DNA of 45,275 nt from Bacteroidales bacterium (GTDB lineage: Bacteria; Bacteroidota; Bacteroidia; Bacteroidales; F082): the NCBI GenBank assembly GCA_017428285.1, contig JAFRRE010000173.1, positions 1-45,275 of the forward strand, given 5' to 3'. Every line of letters begins with the position of its first letter. Positions within the stretch are counted from its first letter, which is position 1. The position numbers and the translations under genes are program-made. A model generated the notes under the pieces. That model was given only the letters and a program-made list of their open reading frames with translations, made no database searches and was not told the DNA's origin. This document shows, in pieces, positions 19,201 through 26,771 of the stretch.

Positions 19201-21790
19201 TATTCGTGTCATAATAGCTACCATATTTCGAGGAAGTTGGTGGCAAATCGACACCCACATAACGCTCGTAAGGCGACAGCTTTGAAGTGAACGAGGCGAT
19301 GCTGAAATCGCCACCCTGCTCAAAGACCTTCACGATGAAAGTACCGTTCATCATCTGAGCGGCATACACATCCTCCAGAGGGCCAAAGCCAACATTTGTG
19401 TTGCCTTCAGCAGTCAGCTGCCCACTGAAGAGCGAAATCTCTTGAGGCTCAAAGCTTTGCATCTCATTGACAAAAGAATAGTTGGGGAACTCCTTAAACG
19501 AAGTCTGTCCGCCACGCAATTGCACATCCACTTCGGTCTTCAACCCATTGGCTTTCATGCCGTTGAGCCATTTCGCATTCAGGTTGACACGCTCGTTGCG
19601 CGAGAGGCTGATGACCTCAGGCAGGTCAAACTTCATCTCCAAACGGTTGGGCTTCACGGTCTCCACACGGAGGTTCTTGGTGATGGTGCTTGTACCCACT
19701 TTGAAGCGTGCCGTCCAAAGACCCGTCTCATCCGACACATTGGTCGGAACGGTGAAGCAATAGATGTCGTTGACAGGCTTGGTGTTCACCTGCTTGGCAT
19801 AGAGACGGCCATTGGCATCAATCACCTCGAGGACAACGGGATAGTCATCGGGCAGCGAGGATTCCAGGTCGTTGAGCATGAGGTTGAGTTGCAAGTCATC
19901 GCCGGGACGCCAAACGCCACGGTTGGAGTATGCAAAGGCTGTCACACCCTTCTCGACAGGCTCGCCAGACACATTGAAGCGGCTGTACGACAAGGCATTA
20001 CCATCGTTCAGCTTGATAACCGACTTGCTACCTTTATTGTCGGTAGCCACCACAAAAGCGGGACGGTTAGCGCATTGCAGCTGCAGATGGCCCTTGCCAT
20101 CGACAGTGCCCTTACTGAGTTCCTGTTTCTGGAAGTTGTAGGTCACCACTTGTGCACCCGCTGCCGGCTGGGCATCGGAGATGCGATAAACAAAGACATC
20201 CACCAAGTCGTTGCGACCCATCTTGGCCGTCACGGCAAGGTCGCTGACGACGATGTTCTTCTGTTTCTCCACATAGTTGTAATAATAGTAGCCATTGGGG
20301 TCGCCATATTCACCTTCGTAACGGTATTCCTTATAGTCGTAGGCCTCACCGTCCCAATACCTGGCTTCATTCTCATCGTTGCTATCGACCACAGCGTTCT
20401 TCATCTCATCGGAGGCGAAAGTGTAGTCAGCAGGACCGAAATTGAGGCTCAACTGATACATGGCACCTGGCTCAACCTTAACATAATCGGATAGTTTGAT
20501 GGGGAAAGTCTTCCACTGGTTGGGATAAGGGTTGTCGATGGCGAGACGCACTTTCTTCTCCAAACGGCCTGCCTTGCGCACGCCGTAGGTCTCGGTCAGT
20601 TCGTTGTCTTGCAGGAACGAAAGGATGTTGTCGTCGAAGACGCGGATGATTCTCAATGTCACGCCATTCAGGCAGATGGCATCGAAATAGACCGTTGTCT
20701 CATCCACATTGGGAATGATGACGCCATCATCGGTCCAACGCACCTTAGGCTGCACTTCGGTCAGGTCCAAGGCATACTCATAGTCCTCTTGAAGCACCAT
20801 GCCATTGTCGGAACGTATACCGCTTTTCACGCCGAGCTTCAGTTCATCCAACTGGTATCTGTAGAGGTTGCTCTTGTCGAAATAGAAGTCAATCTTATTC
20901 CCCTTGATGTCAGCCTTATAGCCCAAGTTATTGTCTTTGGTGATAAAGCCCATGAGGTTTTGCGACTCCTTCAGCGGCTGACTGAAGAACAAGGTGGCAT
21001 GGTCGGAGCTTTGATCGACATCGAAGGCCAGAGGGATGAAGATACCTTGTGCATAGATGGTCAAGTCGCGTTCCATTTTGGATTTGGCATCGACAGCCTT
21101 GCCGTCAAGGATGACGTGCACATTGTAGTTCTCACTCTTACGCTCAAAATTTTGAATCTCAAAGTCATAGACATTATTTCCGACATAGGTCATCTCCACG
21201 GGATGGCTCTTGCGGAAGCCCTCATCAAACATCTTGACGGCCTCATCTTGGTCGACAGGCACGGCAAAGGCGATGCGCAGGTTGTAGTTCATCGTTTCAT
21301 TCGACAGGCAGATAGGCTGCTGGGCCACGAGGCTCAAGTTCTGGCAGCGTACGCCGAAGCCGAACTCAAGGGCTTGCTCGGAGCCGCAGTCCACAAAGTC
21401 GGAGACGCGGAACTTGCAGACATAGTTCTGTTCCTTGTCGATGTTGTCGTACTGGAAGCCGACGGTGTTCTCATCGACCCAGTAGGCACTACCTTTCAGT
21501 GCAGGCGTGAACTGGAAGGCTTTGGCGGGGATGGGCTCGCCAAACTTCACCTTCATCGTCTCGGGGTTCTTGAAGCGCACCACGATAGGCTCGCCTGCGG
21601 CGACCACACCTGAGGTATAGCTGTCCAATAAGGGCAGCAGGGCTTCATTGATGGGCTGGATGCGCTCAATGAAAGAGGCATTCTGTCCACCCGTTCCTTT
21701 CTTGCCGCAAGAAGGCAGGAAGCAGAGCAGCAGCATAGCAACCATCAGACCAATGCCGCCGATTTTTTTCATTCTTTGCTTTGTACTCAT
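16274..21790 (-). CDS. alpha-2-macroglobulin family lipoprotein with thioester
   Basis: An 1838-residue bacterial alpha-2-macroglobulin, thought to trap attacking proteases in the periplasm and partner PBP1C. The signal peptide ends in the lipobox LPSC (near Cys28). Several MG-type beta domains fill the first half. A bait-type region is followed by the conserved MG10/TED part with the thioester motif GCLEQ (Cys near residue 1394), so trapping should be covalent. The C-terminal receptor-like domain is present. The start could also be the Met seven codons in. A -7 box lies at 21825-21832 and a hairpin follows the stop. It is parted from pbpC by the RAYT. Confidence 0.93.
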   Translation of the reverse strand: MSTKQRMKKIGGIGLMVAMLLLCFLPSCGKKGTGGQNASFIERIQPINEALLPLLDSYTSGVVAAGEPIVVRFKNPETMKVKFGEPIPAKAFQFTPALKGSAYWVDENTVGFQYDNIDKEQNYVCKFRVSDFVDCGSEQALEFGFGVRCQNLSLVAQQPICLSNETMNYNLRIAFAVPVDQDEAVKMFDEGFRKSHPVEMTYVGNNVYDFEIQNFERKSENYNVHVILDGKAVDAKSKMERDLTIYAQGIFIPLAFDVDQSSDHATLFFSQPLKESQNLMGFITKDNNLGYKADIKGNKIDFYFDKSNLYRYQLDELKLGVKSGIRSDNGMVLQEDYEYALDLTEVQPKVRWTDDGVIIPNVDETTVYFDAICLNGVTLRIIRVFDDNILSFLQDNELTETYGVRKAGRLEKKVRLAIDNPYPNQWKTFPIKLSDYVKVEPGAMYQLSLNFGPADYTFASDEMKNAVVDSNDENEARYWDGEAYDYKEYRYEGEYGDPNGYYYYNYVEKQKNIVVSDLAVTAKMGRNDLVDVFVYRISDAQPAAGAQVVTYNFQKQELSKGTVDGKGHLQLQCANRPAFVVATDNKGSKSVIKLNDGNALSYSRFNVSGEPVEKGVTAFAYSNRGVWRPGDDLQLNLMLNDLESSLPDDYPVVLEVIDANGRLYAKQVNTKPVNDIYCFTVPTNVSDETGLWTARFKVGTSTITKNLRVETVKPNRLEMKFDLPEVISLSRNERVNLNAKWLNGMKANGLKTEVDVQLRGGQTSFKEFPNYSFVNEMQSFEPQEISLFSGQLTAEGNTNVGFGPLEDVYAAQMMNGTFIVKVFEQGGDFSIASFTSKLSPYERYVGVDLPPTSSKYGSYYDTNKDWKFNIAMVNENGTACKSSVALDYALYKLDYYWWWSSEDEYSLQRYASGTYKAPYQNGSLTCNGTTSVTFNIPNEKWGSYLFIVNDKQGRHTFAKVINFDWGYGHSSSASGAPAQLSLKTTAESYEVGEKMVVTFPANDKAKALVTVEANDKVLQTMLVENLGEEGKVEITTTEEMIPNVYVYVALIQPHDANNDLPIRLYGVVPVKVENKKLQLQPNIQIPETANTKKKIDVKVSEAAGQAMTYTLAIVDEGILGLTNFSTPNPYGYFNSKQALSVRTWDNYASIVDAFSGELGSVYAIGGDGVLNQEVTLDKRFKAYAVTLGPFELKAGDANTHSFEVPQCSGALRFMVVAKGKGKAFGSSDKRMTVVDPINLYASAPRVVAPGDELNLKVQVQAPTMKNKTLEVKFNNKNLNPVDAMPTSVKIDGNGEGLVAVRTTIPKTLGNAELNVSVTGEGYTAESSTQMPIRMPYAERRNTITKDIEAGQTVTVPFNLEGMDGTQQGNVTVSSLLPIDLFGRIDYLLGYPHGCLEQTTSKAFPQLYLNYFIQLDDKAKEEMKNNVETAIINLKSYQKSDNSMTNWPGGNYSNAWTEIYALHFLVEANKQGYNVPQYFIDGLLSYQADRAKQWKNNIDYKWGETIQAYRLFVLALAGKPEMGAMNRFKELEMHYDLTKALSAAAFAQTGKTSIAQNLLPTVTEGQVMSDYYTSFGSDIRDLAFFTYAQMLCDVDNQTVQNNVNNVCRMMSSRHYVDTQSTAFALFVLGKYAEKMNVVNSGLSATVKVNGEERTLNTNMASVGFGYTPKLGGNTIEIKNNGDHKMVANLYTKTSVAEYDMNESGNLIKMSVNYFDKSGASANLTSLNAGTDLRVQITVQNPSEWKVTELALSYYLPSGWELVNDRLMGDMTGNEGAKHLDLRDDRAYFYFDLYPGDKKTFTLKVNATYEGNYMIPAIRCEDMYNDEIYYQIPARGCVVK

Positions 21791-21824
21791 ATTGTTTAGG
21801 TTTTAGTGAATAGATTCGAGAGTA

Positions 21825-21832
21825 CAAAAGTA
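21825..21832 (-). promoter_or_regulatory. -7 box of the alpha-2-macroglobulin gene
   Basis: Minus-strand TACTTTTG fits TAnnTTTG, 35 bases before the ATG at 21790. Confidence 0.5.
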
Positions 21833-21850
21833 GAAAGTTTTACTAAAACA

Positions 21851-21883
21851 AAAAAGCCATTTCCCAAAGAAAAATGGCTTTTT
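21851..21883 (-). terminator. terminator after the InlB-repeat lipoprotein
   Basis: Perfect arms AAAAAGCCATTT (21851-21862) and AAATGGCTTTTT (21872-21883), ending in T runs on the minus strand, 30 bases past the stop at 21913. It separates that gene from the alpha-2-macroglobulin promoter. Confidence 0.8.
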
Positions 21884-21912
21884 GTTGAAAAAGTTGTTGT
21901 ACCAGTTATTAT

Positions 21913-23565
21913 TTAAAAGGGTGACCAACCGCCTGTCCATGTGATTTGCTTGGTAAAGGTCGGCGTGTCGGAGTCTTCATAATATTCAATGGTAGCGGAG
22001 CCGTCTTTACTATCGCCTTTGAGGTAAACAAGCATCGAGACAAGCTCGTTTTGACGTTGTGGCTCAATGGTGAAACCATCATTAGTGGAATCGGTAATAA
22101 GCCAGCCGTTGTTGAGGCCTGCATCAACCCGTACGTTACCCGTGACTTTCACCTTAAGGCTCTTCCACAGAGGCGTGATAGCCGCTACAACATAGGCATG
22201 CGTGCCGTCGAATTGCGTCACGTCTTTTACGAGGATGTTAGGCACAGCACCTTCAGGACCAATTTCCGGGGCTGGAGAAGCCTCATCGGGATAGATGAAT
22301 TCGGTGACCAATTCCTGGTGCGCGGCTTGGAACATAGCGATATAGGACTCAAAGTCAGGAATTTCCACAATTTGGCCTAATCCAGAATAGTAGTTTTGGA
22401 TACGCTGCCTGATGTACCTCTGGTTTTGTATTGAGATATTGTAGAGCAGCGTATCGACCAATGCTTCGTCGTTAATGGCACCATCGCTAGCAAAATCGGT
22501 AGAGAGACTTGTCATGAGCCAGGTCAACTCGGCTGGAAGGGTGGGAACTACAGCAATGTTGTTGGACGGCCTTTGCAGGATGATGGAGAAGGCGAGCAGC
22601 ATGGCGTTGAAGTCACCTTGCGAGGCGATGGACATCTGTTCGAAGCCTTGATTGAAATGTTCGGTCACACCGAGAAAATCTTGAAATTCACCTTCAGCCT
22701 GTCGTTTGGCATCAGCGAAACTCATGCCTTCTCCCACAAGGGTCTCGATGCGTGACTTGGTGATGTGGGTCAGCACGTTGATGTTGACAGTTTCTTCATC
22801 AGTCAAGTCAGCGATGGCTTGCAAGGTAATTTGTGCCGACGAGAGCTGACCAAGCACCTCGTTAAAATAGAAGCCATTGCCAGAGAGCAAAGCCAAATCC
22901 GATTCCATCTCAAGATTGCTAAGGCTGAAACTGCCGTCGTCGGTAGCGATAGAGGTAGTGAAAGACTTGCCGGTCTGTCCCAGGTTTTCGTTGAGCTCGT
23001 TGACGGTGATGGTGGCGCCCGTCACGAAAGGACCTTTCTGCACCTTACCAGAGAAGGAGAAATTGCCGCCAGACTTTTCTGCGAAGTAGGCGGTGTAGGT
23101 GACATCGCTGGTCACGGTGACGGTGCGAGGATTGTCGGTAACTTCATCATTCCATTTCACGAAGAGGCAGTTGGTGGCCGGAACAGCTGCAAGGGTTGCC
23201 GTAGCGCCAGCTGCGTAGGTACCACTGCCCGTGACCGTCCCCCATGCTTCGTTGTTCGAATTGACCGTGACGGTGAAGGTTTCGCCAGTATTCTCGGCGA
23301 AATAGGCAGTGTAGGTAATGTCTTTGGTGACGGTGACAGTGCGAGGGTTGTCGGTGACGTCATCATTCCATTTCACAAAGAAGCAGTCAGTGGCTGGGAC
23401 AGCTGCAAGAGTTGCCGTGGCACCTGATGCGTATGTTCCACCACCTGTGACCGTACCCCATGTTTCATTGTTAGAATTGACTTTGACGGTATATTCCTTA
23501 GTACAAGAGGCGACCGCCAACAATACGATGAGTGTAAGACTCAAAGCTAAGACTTTTGCTTTCAT
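21913..23565 (-). CDS. lipoprotein with two InlB-type beta repeats
   Basis: A 550-residue surface or periplasmic lipoprotein. The start at 23565 gives a signal peptide with lipobox VASC (about residue 21); the longer frame from 23649 overlaps the promoter. Two nearly identical repeats of about 70 residues follow (YTVKVNSNNETWGTV... and FTVTVNSNNEAWGTV...), of the divergent InlB B-repeat type, each with FVKWND and TYTAYFAE. A short beta-sandwich segment (FSFSGKVQKGPF) follows. The rest is a helical domain that I cannot name. The two repeats are also close at DNA level, a sign of recent duplication. A ligand-binding or adhesion role is only a guess. Confidence 0.82.
   Translation of the reverse strand: MKAKVLALSLTLIVLLAVASCTKEYTVKVNSNNETWGTVTGGGTYASGATATLAAVPATDCFFVKWNDDVTDNPRTVTVTKDITYTAYFAENTGETFTVTVNSNNEAWGTVTGSGTYAAGATATLAAVPATNCLFVKWNDEVTDNPRTVTVTSDVTYTAYFAEKSGGNFSFSGKVQKGPFVTGATITVNELNENLGQTGKSFTTSIATDDGSFSLSNLEMESDLALLSGNGFYFNEVLGQLSSAQITLQAIADLTDEETVNINVLTHITKSRIETLVGEGMSFADAKRQAEGEFQDFLGVTEHFNQGFEQMSIASQGDFNAMLLAFSIILQRPSNNIAVVPTLPAELTWLMTSLSTDFASDGAINDEALVDTLLYNISIQNQRYIRQRIQNYYSGLGQIVEIPDFESYIAMFQAAHQELVTEFIYPDEASPAPEIGPEGAVPNILVKDVTQFDGTHAYVVAAITPLWKSLKVKVTGNVRVDAGLNNGWLITDSTNDGFTIEPQRQNELVSMLVYLKGDSKDGSATIEYYEDSDTPTFTKQITWTGGWSPF
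23065..23495 (-). repeat. internal tandem duplication of the InlB-type repeat
   Basis: Two units of about 210 bases, side by side in the lipoprotein gene, share long near-identical stretches such as GTCATTCCATTTCAC-like segments on the plus strand. They encode the two beta repeats and are prone to recombine. Confidence 0.7.
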
Positions 23566-23608
23566 AGTTGTAGATTTTAAGGTTAATAATTCAGACATTT
23601 GTTTGCTG

Positions 23609-23616
23609 CAAAGATA
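23609..23616 (-). promoter_or_regulatory. -7 box of the InlB-repeat lipoprotein
   Basis: Minus-strand TATCTTTG fits TAnnTTTG, 44 bases before the ATG at 23565, and supports that start. Confidence 0.6.
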
Positions 23617-23853
23617 TACCATCCTCCAATGCAAAAAATGACATGTCAAGCCCTTTGACCGCCTTGTCTATCAATTAGCAATGAATGAATTTTATAAATG
23701 CTTGAATTTCAACAATTAAGAAATTACAGCATCACTTATTGTCTATGGGGTTGTCTATGGTTTTTCACCATCTTGCGCACATTTTTCCGCCCCTCCTTGC
23801 CAATGAAAAAGACAAAATAGAGGCCTGCAAGCAGCTTCAACAAAGAAAAACCA

Positions 23854-24531
23854 TTAATATTTCGCCTTCAATGTCAGGCCGAAATAAAATCTGTCAACTG
23901 GATTATTAACCCAAAGATCGTTGTCCATTCGGGCAAAGGCCGAAAGAGTGTATCGCCGCGCAAGGCGGTAATCCACCGAAAGCACCGTGCGCAGGTTGTC
24001 GAGGCCGCCTTTCTTGGGGTCGTTGGTGAGCCAAAACAATTCGGTGGAGAGCGCATACTTCCAACGGCTGTTCATGGGCTGGTAGGTCACCTTCAGGCGG
24101 TTGCGCCAATATAGCCTAGGATTCACGCGATGTTCGCCTGTGCGTTCATCGAAGAAAGTACCCATGGCCTTGCTGCGAACCTGAAACTTGAAGCGACGGT
24201 ATTCCTCCGTGTAGGTCACCTGCAAGCCCAAACGGCCACGGTTTTCGTAATAGCCTCGGTCGTTGTGGCGACGGACATAATCGGCGGTGAGGCCAATGTT
24301 CATGCGGTTGTGCAGGCAGCTGTAGTCCACGCCCATCGAATTGAGCCAACGGTCGAACTGCGAGAAGTTGTGGTCGAAACGCAGCTCCTCTTCTGCCGAC
24401 AGACCCCAAGGTCCACCCAAAGATGCCTCTGCCTCAGCCGAGACAATGCCGCCGAAGTCGGTTGTCCGCTCGCTCTGCGCGAAGACGTTTACCGACATTA
24501 TCAGGAGCACTATGAGTAATAACCTCTTCAT
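23854..24531 (-). CDS. DUF2490-type outer-membrane protein
   Basis: A 225-residue protein with a signal peptide ending in VFAQ (about residue 19). The rest is a run of amphipathic strands ending in an aromatic residue (KAKY), typical of a small outer-membrane beta-barrel; it resembles DUF2490 proteins. The start at 24531 is preferred: the longer frame from 24630 is built from the palindromic TATGGC repeat and has no signal peptide. It is the last gene after DUF4956 and VTC, and its barrel could carry or anchor material made by them, which is inference. Confidence 0.78.
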   Translation of the reverse strand: MKRLLLIVLLIMSVNVFAQSERTTDFGGIVSAEAEASLGGPWGLSAEEELRFDHNFSQFDRWLNSMGVDYSCLHNRMNIGLTADYVRRHNDRGYYENRGRLGLQVTYTEEYRRFKFQVRSKAMGTFFDERTGEHRVNPRLYWRNRLKVTYQPMNSRWKYALSTELFWLTNDPKKGGLDNLRTVLSVDYRLARRYTLSAFARMDNDLWVNNPVDRFYFGLTLKAKY

Positions 24532-24542
24532 TTTTCTTTTTC

Positions 24543-24620
24543 GACTATGGCTTATGACTATGGCCAATGGCTTGCCTTTACGCAGAGGCAGCCATAAGCC
24601 ATTTGCCATAGGCCATAGTC
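24543..24620. repeat. inverted TATGGC-type repeat between DUF4956 and DUF2490 genes
   Basis: Outer arms GACTATGG (24543-24550) and CCATAGTC (24613-24620) with inner repeats such as GGCTTATG / CATAAGCC and GCCAATGGC. The fold spans the whole gap between the two genes. Confidence 0.7.
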
Positions 24621-25348
24621 TAAACATCAAAATCTTTCAGCTTCGTAATCGTATCAATCGTATTCACTTCGCCATCGATAGGCTTGTAGTACACTTTCAC
24701 GAAAGCCACATCGCGCAGGTAGTCGATATGCCCTACCTCCACCTTCGAGATGTCGAGGCCCGTACGCTCGATGAGGTCGGCCTTCAAGTCTTCCTCTTTG
24801 CCGTGTTTGGTATTCTCAATACGATCGTACAGGATAATCTTCGTGGCAGTGTGTTTCAGCATCTTCGTGCCATCCAACATCCAGATAATTAACACAACCA
24901 TCAGGTTCACCGCCAAAAGCTCAATATAACTCGTAGAGAGCGCCATGCCGTTGACGATGCTCAAACCCATCACCACGAAGAGGTAGGTCATCTCACGAAT
25001 CTTGATGGTCTCCGTTCGGTACCGTATCATGCCGAAGATGGCAAAGAGACCCAAAGCATAGGCAATGTTCATCTTCATGTTCTCCATCAGCGAGATGATG
25101 AGGAAGATGACCGCAGCAAACATGATGAAGGTGAAATAATAATCCTTGCGGTTGGCCTTCTTGTAATAGAAGAAATGAATGATGACCCAGCAGACAAGGA
25201 TGTTGAACACGAAGCGGATCAAAGTCGTCCAAAGGCTTTGGGCATCAAAAAGCGGCACACCAAGGAAATCCATGGTGGAGGCACCACCGCCAAACTCGCG
25301 CGCAATGTCAGGATCGAAATCCTGTAGGTTGATTTGTAGTAGGTTCAT
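24620..25348 (-). CDS. DUF4956 membrane protein
   Basis: A 242-residue membrane protein. About four hydrophobic segments lie at residues 43-61, 71-88, 94-110 and 125-155. A cytoplasmic C-terminal domain follows (from about 160), with DISKVEVGHIDYLRDVAFVKV. It matches the DUF4956 family, often encoded beside VTC polyphosphate-polymerase domains, as here. The biochemical role is not known; a transport or coupling subunit for polymer synthesis is a reasonable idea. Length is typical. Confidence 0.85.
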   Translation of the reverse strand: MNLLQINLQDFDPDIAREFGGGASTMDFLGVPLFDAQSLWTTLIRFVFNILVCWVIIHFFYYKKANRKDYYFTFIMFAAVIFLIISLMENMKMNIAYALGLFAIFGMIRYRTETIKIREMTYLFVVMGLSIVNGMALSTSYIELLAVNLMVVLIIWMLDGTKMLKHTATKIILYDRIENTKHGKEEDLKADLIERTGLDISKVEVGHIDYLRDVAFVKVYYKPIDGEVNTIDTITKLKDFDV

Positions 25349-25380
25349 ATTGTTGATTGTTGTTTGTTTAATTGTTTAAT
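25349..25380. repeat. AT-rich GTTTAATTG repeats upstream of the DUF4956 gene
   Basis: TTGTTGATTGTTG and two overlapping GTTTAATTG copies lie just before the ATG at 25348. The same motif is repeated before the oxoamine synthase gene at 29512-29541. Confidence 0.5.
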
Positions 25381-25384
25381 TGTT

Positions 25385-25463
25385 AGCTATCAGCATTCAG
25401 CCTTCAGCAATCAGCTCTGGTTCTACCAAGCTGACGGCTGACGGCTGATAGCTGACGGCTTTC
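25385..25463. repeat. GCTGACGGCTGATAGC-type inverted repeat, partly coding
   Basis: Left side AGCTATCAGCATTCAGCC..., right side GCTGACGGCTGATAGCTGAC; the halves are imperfect inverted copies around CTGGTTCTACC. It runs from the gap into the last 22 codons of the VTC gene. Confidence 0.7.
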
Positions 25464-26209
25464 AACTTTTCAATTCTCCTCAGTTTCTTCTTAAACCGGT
25501 TCTGCTTCACCTCGGGACAGGTCAGGCAGGTGCCGATGCAGTATTTGCTGACCTTGAACGGCCTGATTCTTAATTCGAAGAGCACATCCTTCAGCAGCGA
25601 GTGGGCGCGACCGTCCTGCTTGAGCTCCATCACGGCGAGAGGTGCCATCGTGGCGGTGTTGCCACTGCGTAGGTTCTCGAAACGGAGGTTGCAGTCGATG
25701 GTGAGACGTTCGGTCTTGTCGTAATTCACCAAAGTGAAACGGTCGAAGATAGTGATAAGATGCGGGCTCAAGGTATTCACCGGATAAGGCTGCTTCTCTG
25801 CCAAGAAAGCTGCTGCCTCAGGGTTGTCGATGATGTTCGGGATAGGCTCCACTTCTATGCGTTTCTTCTTCGTGCGGCCTTTGTTGTTCTTGTGCTTCAC
25901 CTCGCAGAAGGTCAGGTGGGAGTCGACATAGGTACGCACCCGCACCTTGTCACGCACCAGATGGCGGTCGTGGTGGATGAGGTACATGGTCAGCTCGGGC
26001 GTGTCATAATAGACTGTGCTATAAGGCGAAAGGCGGTTGCCTTCCACTTCCTGGGCATAGTAGTTATCCTTGATTCCCAACAAAATGGCACGAAGCTGAG
26101 CTTCCGTCACCACATATTTCGTGTCGATGCGGTTCATCAGCTTCACGGCACTCATCTCATCCAAGGTGATGGACTTCATGCCTTGCACTATGTCAAGAAT
26201 CTCTTCCAC
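25397..26209 (-). CDS. VTC-domain polyphosphate polymerase-like protein
   Basis: A 270-residue protein with the VTC domain, the tunnel fold that makes polyphosphate from ATP in yeast Vtc4. Residues expected to line the tunnel are present: NRIDTKY (Arg27, Lys31), VRVRTY (Arg90, Arg92), FCEVKHK (Glu103, Lys105), the KKKR run near 114-117 and MELKQDG. It has no membrane segment and would act with the DUF4956 protein downstream. The last 22 residues (KAVSYQPSAVSLVEPE...) are encoded by a dispersed repeat and are probably not part of the fold. It starts four bases from the stop of the secreted protein upstream. Confidence 0.85.
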   Translation of the reverse strand: MEEILDIVQGMKSITLDEMSAVKLMNRIDTKYVVTEAQLRAILLGIKDNYYAQEVEGNRLSPYSTVYYDTPELTMYLIHHDRHLVRDKVRVRTYVDSHLTFCEVKHKNNKGRTKKKRIEVEPIPNIIDNPEAAAFLAEKQPYPVNTLSPHLITIFDRFTLVNYDKTERLTIDCNLRFENLRSGNTATMAPLAVMELKQDGRAHSLLKDVLFELRIRPFKVSKYCIGTCLTCPEVKQNRFKKKLRRIEKLKAVSYQPSAVSLVEPELIAEG

Positions 26210-26212
26210 AGT

Positions 26213-26641
26213 TTATTTAGGGACGTATTCGAAGGTCTTCACCGACTCCAGCTTGCCATTGGGATAATAGTTCTTCTGGCATTTCTTTGAGCCATCATCG
26301 TTGTACTCGTACTTGCGGATTCGGGTCACCTTGTCGCGGTCGTTGTATTCGATTTCGCGCACCACCTTGGCCGTGATGTCGCTATTTTGGGGATACTCGA
26401 ACACGATGCGCCACTTCTGTCCATAGCTGGCATACTCGATTTCCTCAATCTTACGGCCCATCTCGTCGTAAGTCGTCACGCGGTCAAGGAAAGCGCGTTT
26501 GTCGCCAGCCGCCGTATTCCACTCCTTCAACACCATGCCTTTGCGATTCTCACGTTTCTGGATGGTGCTCTCCGAAACCGACTGGGCCATGGCGCCAAAA
26601 GCGCAGGCGCAAAATACCAATAAAAACAATAGTTTCTTCAT
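26213..26641 (-). CDS. small secreted protein with YD/MORN-like repeats
   Basis: A 142-residue protein with a signal peptide ending in AMAQ (residue 20). The body has repeating short beta units (TTYDEMGRKIEEIEY, YEYNDDGSKKCQKNYY, YPNGKLESVKTFEY) that look like YD or MORN/YwqK-type repeats. It is first in the operon with VTC, DUF4956 and DUF2490 and lies three bases from the VTC start. The function is unknown; it may bind something at the cell surface. Confidence 0.72.
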   Translation of the reverse strand: MKKLLFLLVFCACAFGAMAQSVSESTIQKRENRKGMVLKEWNTAAGDKRAFLDRVTTYDEMGRKIEEIEYASYGQKWRIVFEYPQNSDITAKVVREIEYNDRDKVTRIRKYEYNDDGSKKCQKNYYPNGKLESVKTFEYVPK

Positions 26642-26670
26642 ATTTAGTAGATGATTTAGTTTTCTTTTAT

Positions 26671-26764
26671 TCGGTCCTTCGACCCTTCGATGGGCCTCAG
26701 GGATCCCAGGCTCAGGGACCTTTGCTTTTACTGAAGTCGAGGGTGCCTAAGCCTATCGTAGGCC
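26671..26764. repeat. degenerate cluster of repeat A
   Basis: Several broken copies in both directions. CGGTCCTTCGACCC, GGCCTCAGGG and CCAGGCTCAGGGACC lie at 26671-26720. An inverted copy with GTGCCTAAGCCTATCG lies at 26741-26764. It looks like a recombined or decaying inverted pair in the gap between two genes. Confidence 0.75.
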
Positions 26765-26771
26765 CCGCCTG

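Noticed and set aside
19442..20494. 350-residue plus-strand frame within the macroglobulin gene
   Set aside because: It is antisense to a clear 1838-residue protein, its sequence matches no family and it has no promoter; a shadow of biased codon use.
20609..21613. 334-residue plus-strand frame
   Set aside because: Also antisense to the macroglobulin gene, with runs of His, Val and Leu typical of a reverse-strand shadow.
23752..23850. short minus-strand frame with LLKLLAGLYFVFF
   Set aside because: It has a hydrophobic then basic pattern, but no ATG start, no promoter and no known match. The 288 bases between the DUF2490 and InlB-repeat genes otherwise show only a TTGTCTATGG direct repeat.
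24532..24630. N-terminal extension of the DUF2490 protein (MMFRLWPMANGLW...)
   Set aside because: It is a translation of the TATGGC inverted repeat and would hide the signal peptide.
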